A DNA stretch of 64,000 bases from Cryptomeria japonica (taxonomy: Eukaryota; Streptophyta; Pinopsida; Cupressales; Cupressaceae), in contig NC_081406.1 in assembly GCF_030272615.1 (NCBI RefSeq), positions 111,011,783-111,075,782 of the forward strand, written 5' to 3'. Position numbers and translations under genes: made by a program. Position 1 is the first letter of the stretch, and every line of letters begins with the position of its first letter. Under the pieces are notes generated by a model. The model had not been told where the DNA came from. It searched no databases and saw nothing but the letters and a program-made list of their open reading frames with translations. This document shows, piece after piece, positions 12,701-24,360 of the stretch.

Positions 12701-13983
12701 TTTTATTTATTTTTTTTGCGTTTTAGCGTAACTTGCACTGCTCTTTTCTAACCATTTATCTTTCATTTGAAATAAAGCCAAATATTTGAGATGTCAAAGA
12801 TTGCTAAAGATAGCCAATAAGTTTTGTAAAAAGAATATGTTGCAAAATATTTAAACTTGCTTTTTTGATTTTTCCTCCACGAATAAATTCTTCAATTATT
12901 ATCACAAAATGTAATGTAATCTATTAAGGTTTATTCCTAATAATTAGTAAAAAGATTGGGTGTGAATGTTCAGATTCAAATTTTAAAATCGGCTTTTTTA
13001 GGGTCATTTTTTATAGTATTAATTTTGTTTATATATATATATATATAAAAGGATTGATTAGTTGAATAAAGAGAGTAAATGCATGAATTTGAGTGAAAAT
13101 GAAAGTAAAATGTTGAAAAGTAAGATTAGTTATGCTAATATGGAAGTATGCTATTTTTTACATGTTAGAGGATCAAGAAACTACTAATTTCACTATTACA
13201 ATTATTTCTAATCAAGAATATATGTGTGTAATTAAAAATTTTGAGAACCAACTTTTACGAACATTTACATATTGTAATAGATTAGTTACTAATGTTAAGA
13301 GTGGAGCTAGGATGAATGAACATTGACAAGTTAAAAATTAGAATATATTTGTAAAGATGGTAAATATTAACTTGTCTTTTATTTTTGAAAAGAAATCGCT
13401 AAGTTTTTATCCATATATAACATCTTATAATCTTAAGAAGTGCTTCATAGTATTTTTTCTATATTTTTGCTATTCCTAGTTAATTTTGTGGTCATTCTTT
13501 TTATCCATTGAACCAAATATGGTATTGTAGTTTTTTTTACTTTTTGAGAACTACATTTTTTCTCTCCTTTGTTCTTTTGCATTGTTCACTTATAAAAAGT
13601 ATTGGTTCAAATATGCTTATATACAAAAAGTAAAAAATTGTAATGGAAAAATTTGTACATGCATGGCATTTAAATTTAGTTTAATGTTTTATATTTTTAA
13701 TTTCTTTCATACAAAGATATTTTAAAAATAAATTCTTTTTTTTATGCTAAATTGAGTCATTTGTCTCATCATTTCCACCTAACACATTTGTCATGTTCCC
13801 ATTTGAGACCTCAGAACAATAACATTGATATTTGCTTCAAAACATTAAAAGTAATATATAGTGCTCAAATTTTTCACTAATATTTATTAAACATGAAAAA
13901 AAAATTATAGGCACATTTGTTTAAGTGAGATAAAGATTTCTAAAAAAATAATTTTTTTTTCCAAAAATAATTGTACTTGAATT
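9750..13983. other. No gene recognised; AT-rich intergenic DNA
   Basis: Contains a (TA)n run at about 13028-13049 and A- or T-rich tracts. One minus-strand 73-codon frame (10646-10425) starts with a hydrophobic, signal-peptide-like stretch, but nothing around it supports a gene. No transposon termini were identified. Confidence 0.45.
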
Positions 13984-14634
13984 ATGCTTATGCTACTTGA
14001 ATTTACATATTATCATAGAATGTACACTATGCCAACCAATAAGCGAATATATATTCCACCACCGAAATGGGATTGTCCAATTATTGGGCCAATTGATACA
14101 ACCACGATGGCACACATATTTCGTTTCCATTCTCCCCCCACGGAAGCATCTCTGAGGACAATATTAGGTGAAGAATTCTTGTAGAATGCTTCTAGTTCAG
14201 TCTACTACAGTGATGTGGTGTCCTGTTTCCTGCCAAATTGCATGGACTTGGTGCAGGACCCAGAGTTTGTGGAAAAGTTTGCAAATACATATATTCAAGA
14301 CTATTTCACACCATCGATTGGTTACAATGTCGCTATCAATTCTTATGATACAAGAAACCATAATGGTCTTTTGGGGGGTATATTCTCGCCTGACACAATA
14401 GAACTATGTGATGTAGCTTCTTGTGTTTACAATGCTATAAAAGTTGCAGTGAACAATAATTGTGAGCTAGTTTTTACACATGCGTTGAAAGAACACGGCG
14501 AGCATTTGGGCATTGATCTCATAAGAAAGCTATCAAATGTCTTCAAGGCACTGATGTTCTTATACACACATCTTCCTCTTCATCCTCCTATTACAACTGC
14601 ATTTCCCACACTTGCTTCACATTTGTCTTCTTAA
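13984..14634 (+). pseudogene. Unknown ORF interrupted by one stop, 5' part of the Helitron-class block
   Basis: I do not recognise the family. One frame is open from 13984 to 14634 except for a single TAG at 14182-14184, giving about 216 codons. The N-terminal part is rich in prolines (IYIPPPKWDCPIIGP). The C-terminal part looks globular, with a conserved-looking FVEKFANTYIQDYF segment. The strand, A-rich codon use and spacing match the OTU, helicase and RPA genes downstream, which suggests an accessory gene or cargo of the same element. It could also be an unrelated host gene relic. The stop may be real decay, since the only possible introns spanning it are implausibly short. Confidence 0.4.
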
Positions 14635-16163
14635 TTTGCATGCACATCTTTGCCATGCACCTATGTTTATGCTTTACTATTTTACTATAAAAGATATATG
14701 TCTTCCCATGTTTACTACTATCAATATATTTTAGCCATAAACATAAGACATTTTCAAAAGGAAGTATACATTTAAATTTGTCATCGTTATTTCTATTTGA
14801 GATGTATGTGTGTCAAAATGTGAAATTGATCACTGTAATCATGAATTGTGCTTGTCGTAAACTTAATATATCAGATTTGCAATCAGTAGACAAGGGAAAA
14901 ACAATAGCAATGCAGAAATATATGAGTACCCAATCACTTAGAACAATGCAATATTCACTATGAAATCAATAGTTAATTACACCACACCAAAACAAGGCAA
15001 GTAATATATTGAAAAAATATAAATAACAAGAAAAATAATTCTATTATATCAAATTAATTTTTTGTTCACAAAAATGAAATTAATATAGCCATCTATTTGT
15101 CCAAGTAAAAAGTAACAAATTTATGTTTTACCCAAAAAAAAAAAAAAAAAAATCTTTCTTTTTTGTTATATTGAATTGAAAATACCTCGTATATAATTTT
15201 AAGATCACAACTTAAGTGAAAAAAATATTTGCAGAGATAGTTAGACCTTATGTACACAAATGTTTGATTAATTTAATAGTTCTTTTTTGCAGTATTAAAT
15301 CCAACAATGACTTAGAAATATTCTTTCTGTTTCAAAATCAGAAGCAAATCAAAATAGTTGACATTACATTGAACAAGGTTCTGACACATTATGTCAATTA
15401 CTTGTATTGCGGTGTTCAAATTAGCCCAATTTGCTAAATTCAAGGGAAATCAACTTAAATACTAGCTTCAAGTTTCAGCAATACAGGTACAATTCACTTC
15501 TTTATTTTTGATGTACAAATTTAATATTACTAAAACTCAACCTAGCATTGTAGGAAAAATGTATTTCGATTGTCAGTGGAAAAATCTTCGCAATAATAAA
15601 TGATCTTGGCATATTCTGAGTGTTGTTTACAAAAAGGAACTTACCATTGTAGATATAACGTAGTTCTATAGCAGAATCAAAAATTAATCAAAATACTCGT
15701 CATTTAAATTTTCAACAAGAAATTTGTTTTCTACATTGATATTCATTATGCTATTGTTAAAGAAGAAACATATTCAAATTACTAAACTCGTATACATTTC
15801 GTACAGGTCATGAAAATACCATGTGCACATGGTAGTAGACTACTATAAAATTTAAAACAATGGTTGCCCCTGTCTATCACAATAACTTGCCATTAGAAAT
15901 GGCTTCTCTCTTTGTAGAGATGTGCATCGTATTTGTGATGCTTATGACAATAAAGGACACTCCTATATTCATTACATTATTGACATGCAATATAGTAATA
16001 TTCTACTACTTCTTTGCATTGGTCATTGTTTAATGGATTTGTATCAAGGGGATTTAGAAAGCTAAGAAAAAGACAGAGATAGCAAGGGAAATATAATACC
16101 TGCACATGTCGATGCTTATTTTCACATTTTCGTTGTCCTCATATTAGCCATCTCAGTAGCCCA
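14635..16163. other. No gene recognised
   Basis: AT-rich spacer with a 20-base A tract near 15131. Short frames at 14778-14963 and 15216-15437 show no family features. Confidence 0.45.
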
Positions 16164-17016
16164 ATGTCTAGAGCATCTATTTACAGTAAACCAGACATGA
16201 ATGCTAATTCCATTGTACATAGTACCATAGATGTTGACAATGTTAGTCAACAGATTGAAGAAGGTGACTGCATGTTGTCAAATAATACTTTAGACTTGTT
16301 TCCATCAAATCCATTTTCCCCAGCACTGGAAAAGACAAGCACAATAAGTCCTTCTCCAACTAGTGGATTGTTGAATGATATTATCCACAAATACATTTCC
16401 CAACCAACTGTTTGTCACATTATTAAAGGCGAAGGCGACAATGATGCAGGTCTAATTACTTGTAATTGTTTGGAAAATTATACTGGTACACCTCATTTGT
16501 CAACTCCAGCCTTGGAAAATGTAGGACACAGAGCTTCAAAGTCTGTATACCTACATCAAATAACTGGTATGAGCCTTATTTGTACATGATTTTCCTGATT
16601 TTTGGCATTTCTATGAAATAATTGAATTCACTAACAATTTCTTTGGCTCATATATTGTAGAGGATAGTCAAGTTTGGCTTCAACAAAATACTCTATGCCA
16701 CAAAGCTAACAATTTATCCACCAAGCTTCTTACAGGTGACAAAATTTTTAATGTGGAAGTTATGTCAACCACTGAACAGTTCAGTAATGACATATCAATT
16801 CAACATCAACACAATGACTACTATTCCTTGACACAGAAGGGTTCCAGCCTACCACAACAAAGAAAACAATGTTGTCAGCTATGTTCAGAAGTTGAATTGG
16901 AGGTGCAACAAGTAAAAAAGGACTTAGAAAAGATCAAAAACAACTTGAAGCAATTGAAAAACTACAATATCGAACTATGCACATATTTGCAAGACATTGT
17001 TAAGCATTCAAAGTGA
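16164..17016 (+). CDS. Two-exon gene for a coiled-coil protein, unknown function
   Basis: Exon 1 runs from the ATG at 16164 to 16566. A GT donor at 16567 and a TTGTAG acceptor ending at 16660 define a 94-base intron. Exon 2 runs 16661-17016 to TGA. The phase matches exactly and the product is 252 residues with no internal stop. The N-terminal two-thirds is Ser/Thr/Asn-rich and probably disordered. The last ~50 residues form a Lys/Glu/Leu heptad-like coiled coil preceded by a CCQLCSE cysteine cluster. I know of no standard Helitron protein of this shape. Its position just upstream of the OTU gene and its codon use suggest it belongs to the same mobile unit. The start could lie upstream in an unseen exon. 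Confidence 0.5.
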
Positions 17017-18220
17017 AGAGTTGTGCAAAAAAAATATTATAGTTTGAACTGTAACAAAATTTTAGAGAACGTGCAAACTCTTTGTCAAGCCCCTTCTTTG
17101 CAAATATATTGAAAGATTAGATATGAAGGGTGCAAACTATTTCCAACCAAATATTTCTTGTAATAGGAAGCTTCATATGATTTTATTATTTACAAATGCT
17201 TCAGTTTCACTTTGTAAGCTAATTACTAAAATAAGGATGATTATTCACCACCATGTATATATAGTTAGAACAACATATACTTCAGAAAGTTTAGAAAACA
17301 ATTTACCAAAATCTTATGTCATCAACTATAAATATGTAAATATTAATTTATGTAAAAATAATAATTTGGTAAAGCATTACATTGAAGGTTTTGTGTCTTA
17401 TGGCAAACTATGTTGGAAGGAAATTTGATTTAACTATCTTCCTTTCACCAATGCACCTATCAAGAATTAGGGTCCCCTTCTTCTTCAATGCATTTGAAAA
17501 ATATTTGAAACTATGAAATGTTACCTTAGGTGGGTTGGTGATGAATTTGTAAACAAGCTTTTGGTCAATGAACATAATTTGTGGTGCTTTCTTATCATCA
17601 AAATCTTTAGAAGATTACATAGTACCAATTGAAATTTTTAACGCCTTACTTGTCGTTCATGTACAAATGACTTGTACTTTTAATGACTATACAATATAAC
17701 TAGTACAATCATTTACAACATTGTATCCATTGTTGTCTCAGTTGTATCTATTTTGAAATAGGCAATGGAAAACCATAATTTAAAACAAGAAATAATTTAG
17801 AGAAGAGTAATTTATACAATTGCAATTACTGTGAATTATGAAATGATATACAAACATTTAAAAATTAAACTACTTTAGTCCATGCTTATCTAAATGCATT
17901 GGAAATTAGATATATATGCATTAGTTAATAATAATTGTATATTTTCCTTAGTGCAAGTAATTAGGTACATTAAAAATAATATATATAGTATACAACAAAA
18001 TCTTTTTGTACTCACATTGTCTACTTTTGCGGCAGATATCCACACATGCATTGACAAACAAGAGTATGTCACGCAATTAAACTTCACAACCTAAGTGAAA
18101 TACAACCAACTCCATACATATTTAACAATCACAAGATCAGCTAACACAAACAACAATACCCAATTTGTATTCTCCAAAAACATATCAAAATATTAAAATA
18201 AAAATACTGACAACCAAGAA
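17017..18220. other. Spacer, no gene recognised
   Basis: AT-rich. A 101-codon frame at 17123-17428 and overlapping opposite frames near 17890-18090 show no family signature. The promoter for the OTU gene probably lies in the right half. Confidence 0.4.
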
Positions 18221-19003
18221 ATGGAGATAGTAGACGTTGAAAGTTACAAGTGTTTAGGTCGACAACAAATACAAAACATTGACGATGTACTGAAGTGCAA
18301 TGGACTATATAGAGCATATAATTTTAAGTACAATATAGGTGACTGTCTATTTGATTCCTTTGAACTATTTCTCAAAGGAAAATACACATCAATTGAACTT
18401 CGAAATGGGACAATCGACTACTTTGAAACATGTCTTGCAAGAGGTGAAATAGAAGCAATCAACTCATACAACCTTGAACTACATCCACCAACTCTTCTAG
18501 AACTACAAAATGTCCCAGATCAAGAAACATATCTACGTAAGATGAGATTGTCTGCAAAACCATGTATACCACCCACTAAAGTTGGATTATGGGGAGACAT
18601 ATTTTGTATACATTGGCTATCGAACTGGTTAAAAATACAAATATGTGTTTGGTCAACAACAGTGGGGAAGATGTACTTGCACTACAACAAATCATTGCAA
18701 AGTGAGAGATATTACATCTTGTTCCATGATGCTAATCCTCGTAGTGGTCATTTCGAACCACTATTAAGACTTGAAAACAAACATGTCAAATATCATCAAA
18801 ATACACAATTATTTGAACTTAAACAACTCATTAGAAACAAGATAGAAGACAAAATTATAAATAGTCGGAAAAGACAAAAGCTTGAAATTAACAATAGCAG
18901 TCCAAAAGATGAAACTGAAAAACAAAAGACCAATCATAAAATGAAAATAAAATTACACAAAATTAAGAAAATGATAAGAAAAAAAGAGAAGAAGAAACTA
19001 TAG
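18221..19003 (+). CDS. OTU-like cysteine protease of a Helitron-class element
   Basis: A 260-residue uninterrupted ORF. Residues ~38-182 show the OTU fold landmarks: the catalytic-Cys block GDCLFDSF (Cys42), a WGDIFCIHWLSNWL helix (~124-137) corresponding to the conserved W-G-x-x helix of OTU domains, the strand IQICVW, and the catalytic-His block GHFEPL (His177). The C-terminal 80 residues are Lys-rich and low-complexity. OTU domains remove ubiquitin or act as peptidases. They occur in many Helentron and Helitron2 elements, where the role is unproven. The gene lies 0.1 kb upstream of the transposase relic on the same strand. Unlike that transposase, it has no stop or frameshift. Confidence 0.8.
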   Translation: MEIVDVESYKCLGRQQIQNIDDVLKCNGLYRAYNFKYNIGDCLFDSFELFLKGKYTSIELRNGTIDYFETCLARGEIEAINSYNLELHPPTLLELQNVPDQETYLRKMRLSAKPCIPPTKVGLWGDIFCIHWLSNWLKIQICVWSTTVGKMYLHYNKSLQSERYYILFHDANPRSGHFEPLLRLENKHVKYHQNTQLFELKQLIRNKIEDKIINSRKRQKLEINNSSPKDETEKQKTNHKMKIKLHKIKKMIRKKEKKKL

Positions 19004-19104
19004 ACCATGCAAAAAGGCCAAAGTTTGAAATTGACAATATCAGTTTAGAATAGGAGACTAGAGAACAAAATAGCAATCTTAAAAAAAAAATAACATTTCA
19101 CCAA

Positions 19105-20372
19105 TTGATGAAAATGATTAGAAATAATCAAGAGCATCAAAACATTGAAGAAAATGTGCATAAAATGTTTCAAACTCTTAACACAACTTCAAATGATAAT
19201 AATACAACACAATGCGAGCAAAGTACAATGATAAAATCAAGAAAGTCAACAAGGATAAAATCTTACTCTCCAATTGACATTTACCAAAGAACAATTGAAG
19301 ACACCCCAAAACATACATGTACAATATGCCATGTATTACATTTTAGAAAAGATATGAGAACCATCAAAGAAAAGTAAAACAAATATATTATAAGTTAGTA
19401 AAATGTGATAATACTATATTGACAGATTCCATATGTAGAATATGCTTTACTGATTTGAAGCAATCCAAGTTGCCTAAGTATGCTACACCAAGTAATATAC
19501 GGACAAACAAACCATTGCACTATGTACAAAATCTCTCGCTACTAGAAGAATGACTTGTTTCACTCAAAATTGCATTCGCTCAAATATGGGAGTTAGGCTA
19601 TAAAAGATCCCAAATAGGACTTGCAAGCTCTATTATTAATGTTCCCGTGAACATAATACAAAAAGCACTACCACAACCAATCAATAGTACAACAACGATA
19701 GCTATATATCTCAAAAGATGCTTGCAGTATAAAAATGCCTTCCAAAAGGGAATGATACGCCCAAACATTGTCATGCAAGCTCTAACCCAATTGGTTGAAA
19801 CAAAACTATACAAATGGCAAAATGTCCAAATTAATGTGGACTGGAAAGACTATTTCGAGACTAACAATGAAGATGAAAACAACAGTGAACTTAGTACAAC
19901 TGCTAATGAGTCAGATAGTGAGAAAGAACAAGAACATCCCTCTGAAACATTGATACATGGATTCACTGAATCTACATCTATACAAAAAATGGATGATAAA
20001 GTCATTGAAATTGCACCTGCACAAGATTTCTATCCAATTGGAATCTTCAAGGACACATATGCCGAAGAAATGAATTTTCCAACATTATTCTTCGGTAATC
20101 CGCATGATGAAGATATTGTTAAAAGATTTAGCTACCAAAAGATTGCACAATGGGAACTGACAAATTCAAATAGACAATTTGGATACCACACAACAAACTT
20201 ATTCTTCAAAACAATCAAATTACTTATACGACAAGTTTTGTCCACAATGTGGATACGAATTCGAAAAGGGCAGCTAAAGGGAAGAAAGCTATGTGCAAAG
20301 GATGTGAAGGAGAAGCCAAACCTAGAGAAATTGTTGAAATCAGATATAGGCTACACAGATTTCAAAGAATAA
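19105..20372 (+). pseudogene. Helitron-class transposase, N-terminal region (DUF6570-like, zinc-binding)
   Basis: The region starts with a Lys-rich leader and CTICHVLHFRKDM (near 19318), then CRICFTDL. These paired CxxC knuckles are followed by a ...YATPSNIRTNKPLHYVQNL... segment and a LASSIINVPVNI block (about 19380-19815). I match this to the DUF6570-type region found N-terminal to Helitron Rep domains. An acidic spacer follows, then EEMNFPTLFFG, the start of the Helitron-like N (Rep) domain. The frame changes near 19380 and again near 20240, and a TGA lies near 19551, so the protein is broken. This is the 5' part of the gene continued at 20249-24168. Confidence 0.7.
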
Positions 20373-21775
20373 GAATATCACCAGACTACACACAACAACT
20401 TAAAAAGAACATATTTGCAATGATACGACAACTTGGACCTCTAACTTTTTTTGTTACTTTCACTAGTGCATAACAAAATTGGGATCCCCTCACAAATTCA
20501 CTGCAACAATTACAAACTTTACACCAATCAAAACTAGAAAAACATGAATCTTATCAAACAAAGGAAATTGATAAATTCCAATTGATAAAAAATGATCCAA
20601 TCACTTGTGCACAATACTATAGGCATAGGATAAATGCATTAAAAAATTGATATTTACAGATTCCACCTTCTTTGGAAATGTCATAGATTACTTCTCTGTA
20701 ACTGAATTTCAAAAACAAGGAAATGAACATGACCATTTCCTCTTATGGATTCAGAATGCACCGGTTTATGGGAAAGACAAGTATACAAACATAATACAAT
20801 TTGTTGACAAGTATATCACTTGTAGCATAGAACATTTGAGTCCTAATTTAGCTATACTACACAAACATCACCACACAAGGCAATGTAAGAGATCTAGAAG
20901 AAGAGTTTGTAGATACAATTTCCCCATTCCACCAATACAAAATACTACAATAATGCAACCATTGCCAGAAAAAAATGAAACCCTAACTACCATTGCAACA
21001 AACATAAATTTGAAATTGCAAAAAGGAACTATGACAGTTCATACACCTTGCACATGTTCTTAAATGAAATGCAGTTAACAGAGGAAGAATACATATTAGC
21101 TCTTCGATCTACAATACTTAGACCGACACTACTCCTACAAAGAAAGCCATCACAAATATGGAACAATAGTTTCTCAAAAAAAATAACTCCCCTATGGAAG
21201 GCTAATACAGATGCACAATATATCCTAATGCATATGTTGTAGCAATGTATTGCAGTTCATACATGGCAAAAGTTGACAAATCAATGACGCACGCTTTCCA
21301 AAAAATTTGAAAAGATCACCAATAAGACAATATTGATGCAATCAAGATGATAAGTAAACTTGGAAATGCTTTGCTAAACCTCCAACAAATGTCATCACAG
21401 CAAGCTACGCACATTGTTCTATCACTACCACTAAATTATAGCTCAAGAAAATGTGTATTCATAGATACACGATCTGACAATGACCATGCATTCATACTAA
21501 AATCTATGAAACAAATCAAGAACGAACTAGATGAATCTAAAAACATAATTTGCAAATCCATTATAGACTATTATATAAATCGGCCCAACTCTATTGCAAA
21601 CATTTGCCTTGCACAATTTGTCTCCGAATATAACAAAAATGGTACACATATCGAATGTAACAAAAAACCAAATATTATACGTTATATCAATTTCAACAAA
21701 CATATAGATGTAGAAAACCACTGTCGAGAGCAATTAGTACTGTACATGCCATTTACGACACATGAGAATACTTAG
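20249..21775 (+). pseudogene. Helitron-class transposase, Rep (HUH endonuclease) region
   Basis: The Rep domain is readable across at least three frames. It begins FAMIRQLGPLTFFVTFTSA (about 20417-20473), then a TCAQYYRHRINAL block. The HUH motif follows as FQKQGNEHDHFLLWI (about 20710-20755), in which the two histidines of HDH bind the metal. A Cys/His cluster (HKHHHTRQCKRSRRRVCRYNFP) comes next. The paired catalytic tyrosines appear as MYCSSYMAK (about 21246-21272), with the spacing of the Helitron Y-x3-Y-x2-K motif. HUH Rep nicks single-stranded DNA and forms a tyrosine-DNA bond for rolling-circle-like transposition. Frameshifts (near 20470, 21060 and 21240) and stops prevent a complete product, but all catalytic residues survive. 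Confidence 0.85.
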
Positions 21776-21831
21776 AAAGATAATTTAAACTCATAGGTAA
21801 GTGCATATGTACATCATGAAAGAACAATACA

Positions 21832-24168
21832 ATGAATCATTCAAAGTTTACGTACAACACTACTTCTGCTTGGGGTGACATTGACGAAGCTGTAAATGAT
21901 GTGAACTTACAAAATCAAAACATACAGGACGAGGCCTCTTCATTTACAAATTCTAAAGACAAGGAACTATACGACATACAATCAGACATGAACAATATAG
22001 GACACCAAAAGATTTTAAGCAGATTAGTAATGTCCTTTGAAATCAGACAACACCCACAAATAATGGATAACAATGAGTACTTCAAATTAAGGCAAATTCT
22101 TAATAAAGAACAACAACAAATTGTGAAGGACATTGTGATTAAAAAATTAAAAAATATGAGAACCCCATTGCACTTGTTTCTAACAGGAGGAGCAAGAACT
22201 GGAAAGACTTTCACTGTGAACACGATATACGAAGCACTAGTACGTAATTATAACACCTCTATCAAAAACGATCCAGACAAACCAAAGGGTCTTAAAATGA
22301 CATTCACTGGAAAAGCAACATATAACATAGGTGGGATCACATTACATTTAGCATTTCACATTCCATTTAACAAATCCAAATTTCTTCCAATCAATACTGA
22401 AACACTAGACAAAATTTCAAAGCATTACAAACAACTCCATGTACTTCTTATAGATGAAATATCAATTGTGGGCTCTACATTCTTACGGTACATTGACAAA
22501 AGGTTACGTGACATAATGCAAATGCCCACTGCACATTTTGGGAACCTTGACATGATCTTTGTTGGAGATCTATATCAAGTACAACCTATACTTGACTCTG
22601 TTGTCTTTGAAAATAAACCAACTCAAAAAGAATTGATGCCCTACAACTTTTGGAAAGAGAAAATAAGGTGTTATTCACTGAATTGTACAATGAGACAAAA
22701 AGATGATATTTTTATATCAATCCTTATTAGAATTCGCATTGGGTTACAAACAAACAGCGATTTGCATTATCTCAATCAACATTGCTCATGCCCATCACCC
22801 ATTGACCCAACATTTCCTTTCCTATTTTATAGGAAAAAGGATGTTGATGAACACAACAATAAAATGCTATCTATCATTTCAAACAATGCCATTGTCATAG
22901 ATGCAATCGATGAATATGAAGAAAATAATTTTACAATAAGATTGTACAATCATACGACTATGTTGCCCACACAGATAAAATTGAAATGAAACATTCTTGT
23001 CGAAATATATGCGGGCAACTATAACACAAAAGATGGTCTAGTCAATGGAATAGATGGAATATTTAAAGCATACACAAAATACAATGGCATTGACATTGTA
23101 TGGCTCAAAATAAACAACCCTACAATAGGACAACAAGAAAGGAAAAAACTAGCTGAATGCTACACAAATGACATTGATAAACAATGGGTACCTATACTTC
23201 GCATTGCTAGACCCATTCAAAAAATATCAATGAACAACAAAATAACCATTAGAAAACAATTTCCTATACAAGTAGCATGTGAAAGAACCATACATCGGTC
23301 ACAAGGACTAACAATGGAAGGTCTAGCATTTGATCCCACAGTCGTTCAACAACATGGCCTCACATATACTGCACTTTCATGTACCAAATCAATACAATCA
23401 TTAATCTTGCTCAAACCTCTAACTACAAACAATTTCAAAATAAAGAAAAAAGTACATCTTGAAATGTCACACCTTCAAACCAATGCAACATGGCAATTTG
23501 AAAACATTAATGTATGTTCCCACAACATGCCACAACTCTTGCTCTGCACATTAAACACTCATAGTTTACAAGCACACACAAATGATATTCTAAATGACTA
23601 TGACATAATATCTTCTGACATCATTTGTCTACAGGAGGTTCATACCCATCCTCATCAAATTAACACTTTACTAAACCTTTACAATTGTGTTGCTATACAT
23701 AACATACATGGCATTATGACTTTAACTAAGAAACATCTACAAATCTCAAAAACAAAAGAACATAGATCAACAAATGTAGAAGCAATGACAATAACAACAC
23801 AGTTCCTGAACAATGATCTCAATGTTTGTAATGTTTATGCAAGACCAAATGCTCCTATTCTTGAAATTTTAACAATCATGAACAAAGTACTATCCCACAT
23901 CCCCCCCAAAAAAATACTATACATTGTAGGAGATTTCAATATTGACATGGCCATACAAAGCAAACGCCAAAAATTGCTTGCGAATTATATGAAAAAACAT
24001 AATATTAATTTCTTGTTAGACCATTCACACACAATAAACAAACCATTAATTGATCACATCTGGTCAAATTCATACAAAAACATATGCTCCATTTATAAAA
24101 TAGAGGCATATTGGACTAATCACCTTGCTACTTTTATGAACATGCATATCACTGATTCAACAAACTAA
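21832..24168 (+). pseudogene. Helitron-class transposase, PIF1-like helicase fused to an endonuclease (Helentron type)
   Basis: A single frame runs 21832-24168 with one in-frame TGA at 22987. The helicase shows Walker A GGARTGKTF (about 22186), motif Ia FTGKATYNIGG, Walker B HVLLIDEIS, motif III FVGDLYQVQP, a MRQKDD block, and the C-terminal CERTIHRSQGLT and YTALSCTKS motifs (23277-23390). After a short linker a separate domain begins at about 23530. It has LLLCTLNTHSL, DIICLQEVHTH (a catalytic Glu of the exo/endo/phosphatase fold), NVYARPN, VGDFNID (catalytic Asp/Asn) and a degenerate C-terminal block with HLA. This is an AP-endonuclease-like EEP domain. A helicase-endonuclease fusion characterises Helentrons (Helitron2), whereas classical plant Helitrons end after the helicase. 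The stop at 22987 and the broken Rep make it inactive. Confidence 0.88.
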
Positions 24169-24360
24169 AATTCATAATACTAATAAAAATAACAAATAGA
24201 ATCACAAATACACATTGTTCGAATATAATAGAATTGCAATTTCCACAACACATAAAATTTTTCTTCTACAATTCACAAACAATTTATCCAAAAATGCAAA
24301 CAAAACACGACAATTATAAAATTTATTCCCATATTACATATCTTTTTTTCTAGGAGAACA

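Noticed and set aside
14168-14401. Plus frame overlapping the unknown ORF
   Set aside because: Trp/Ser-rich shadow of the frame that continues from 13984 to 14634.
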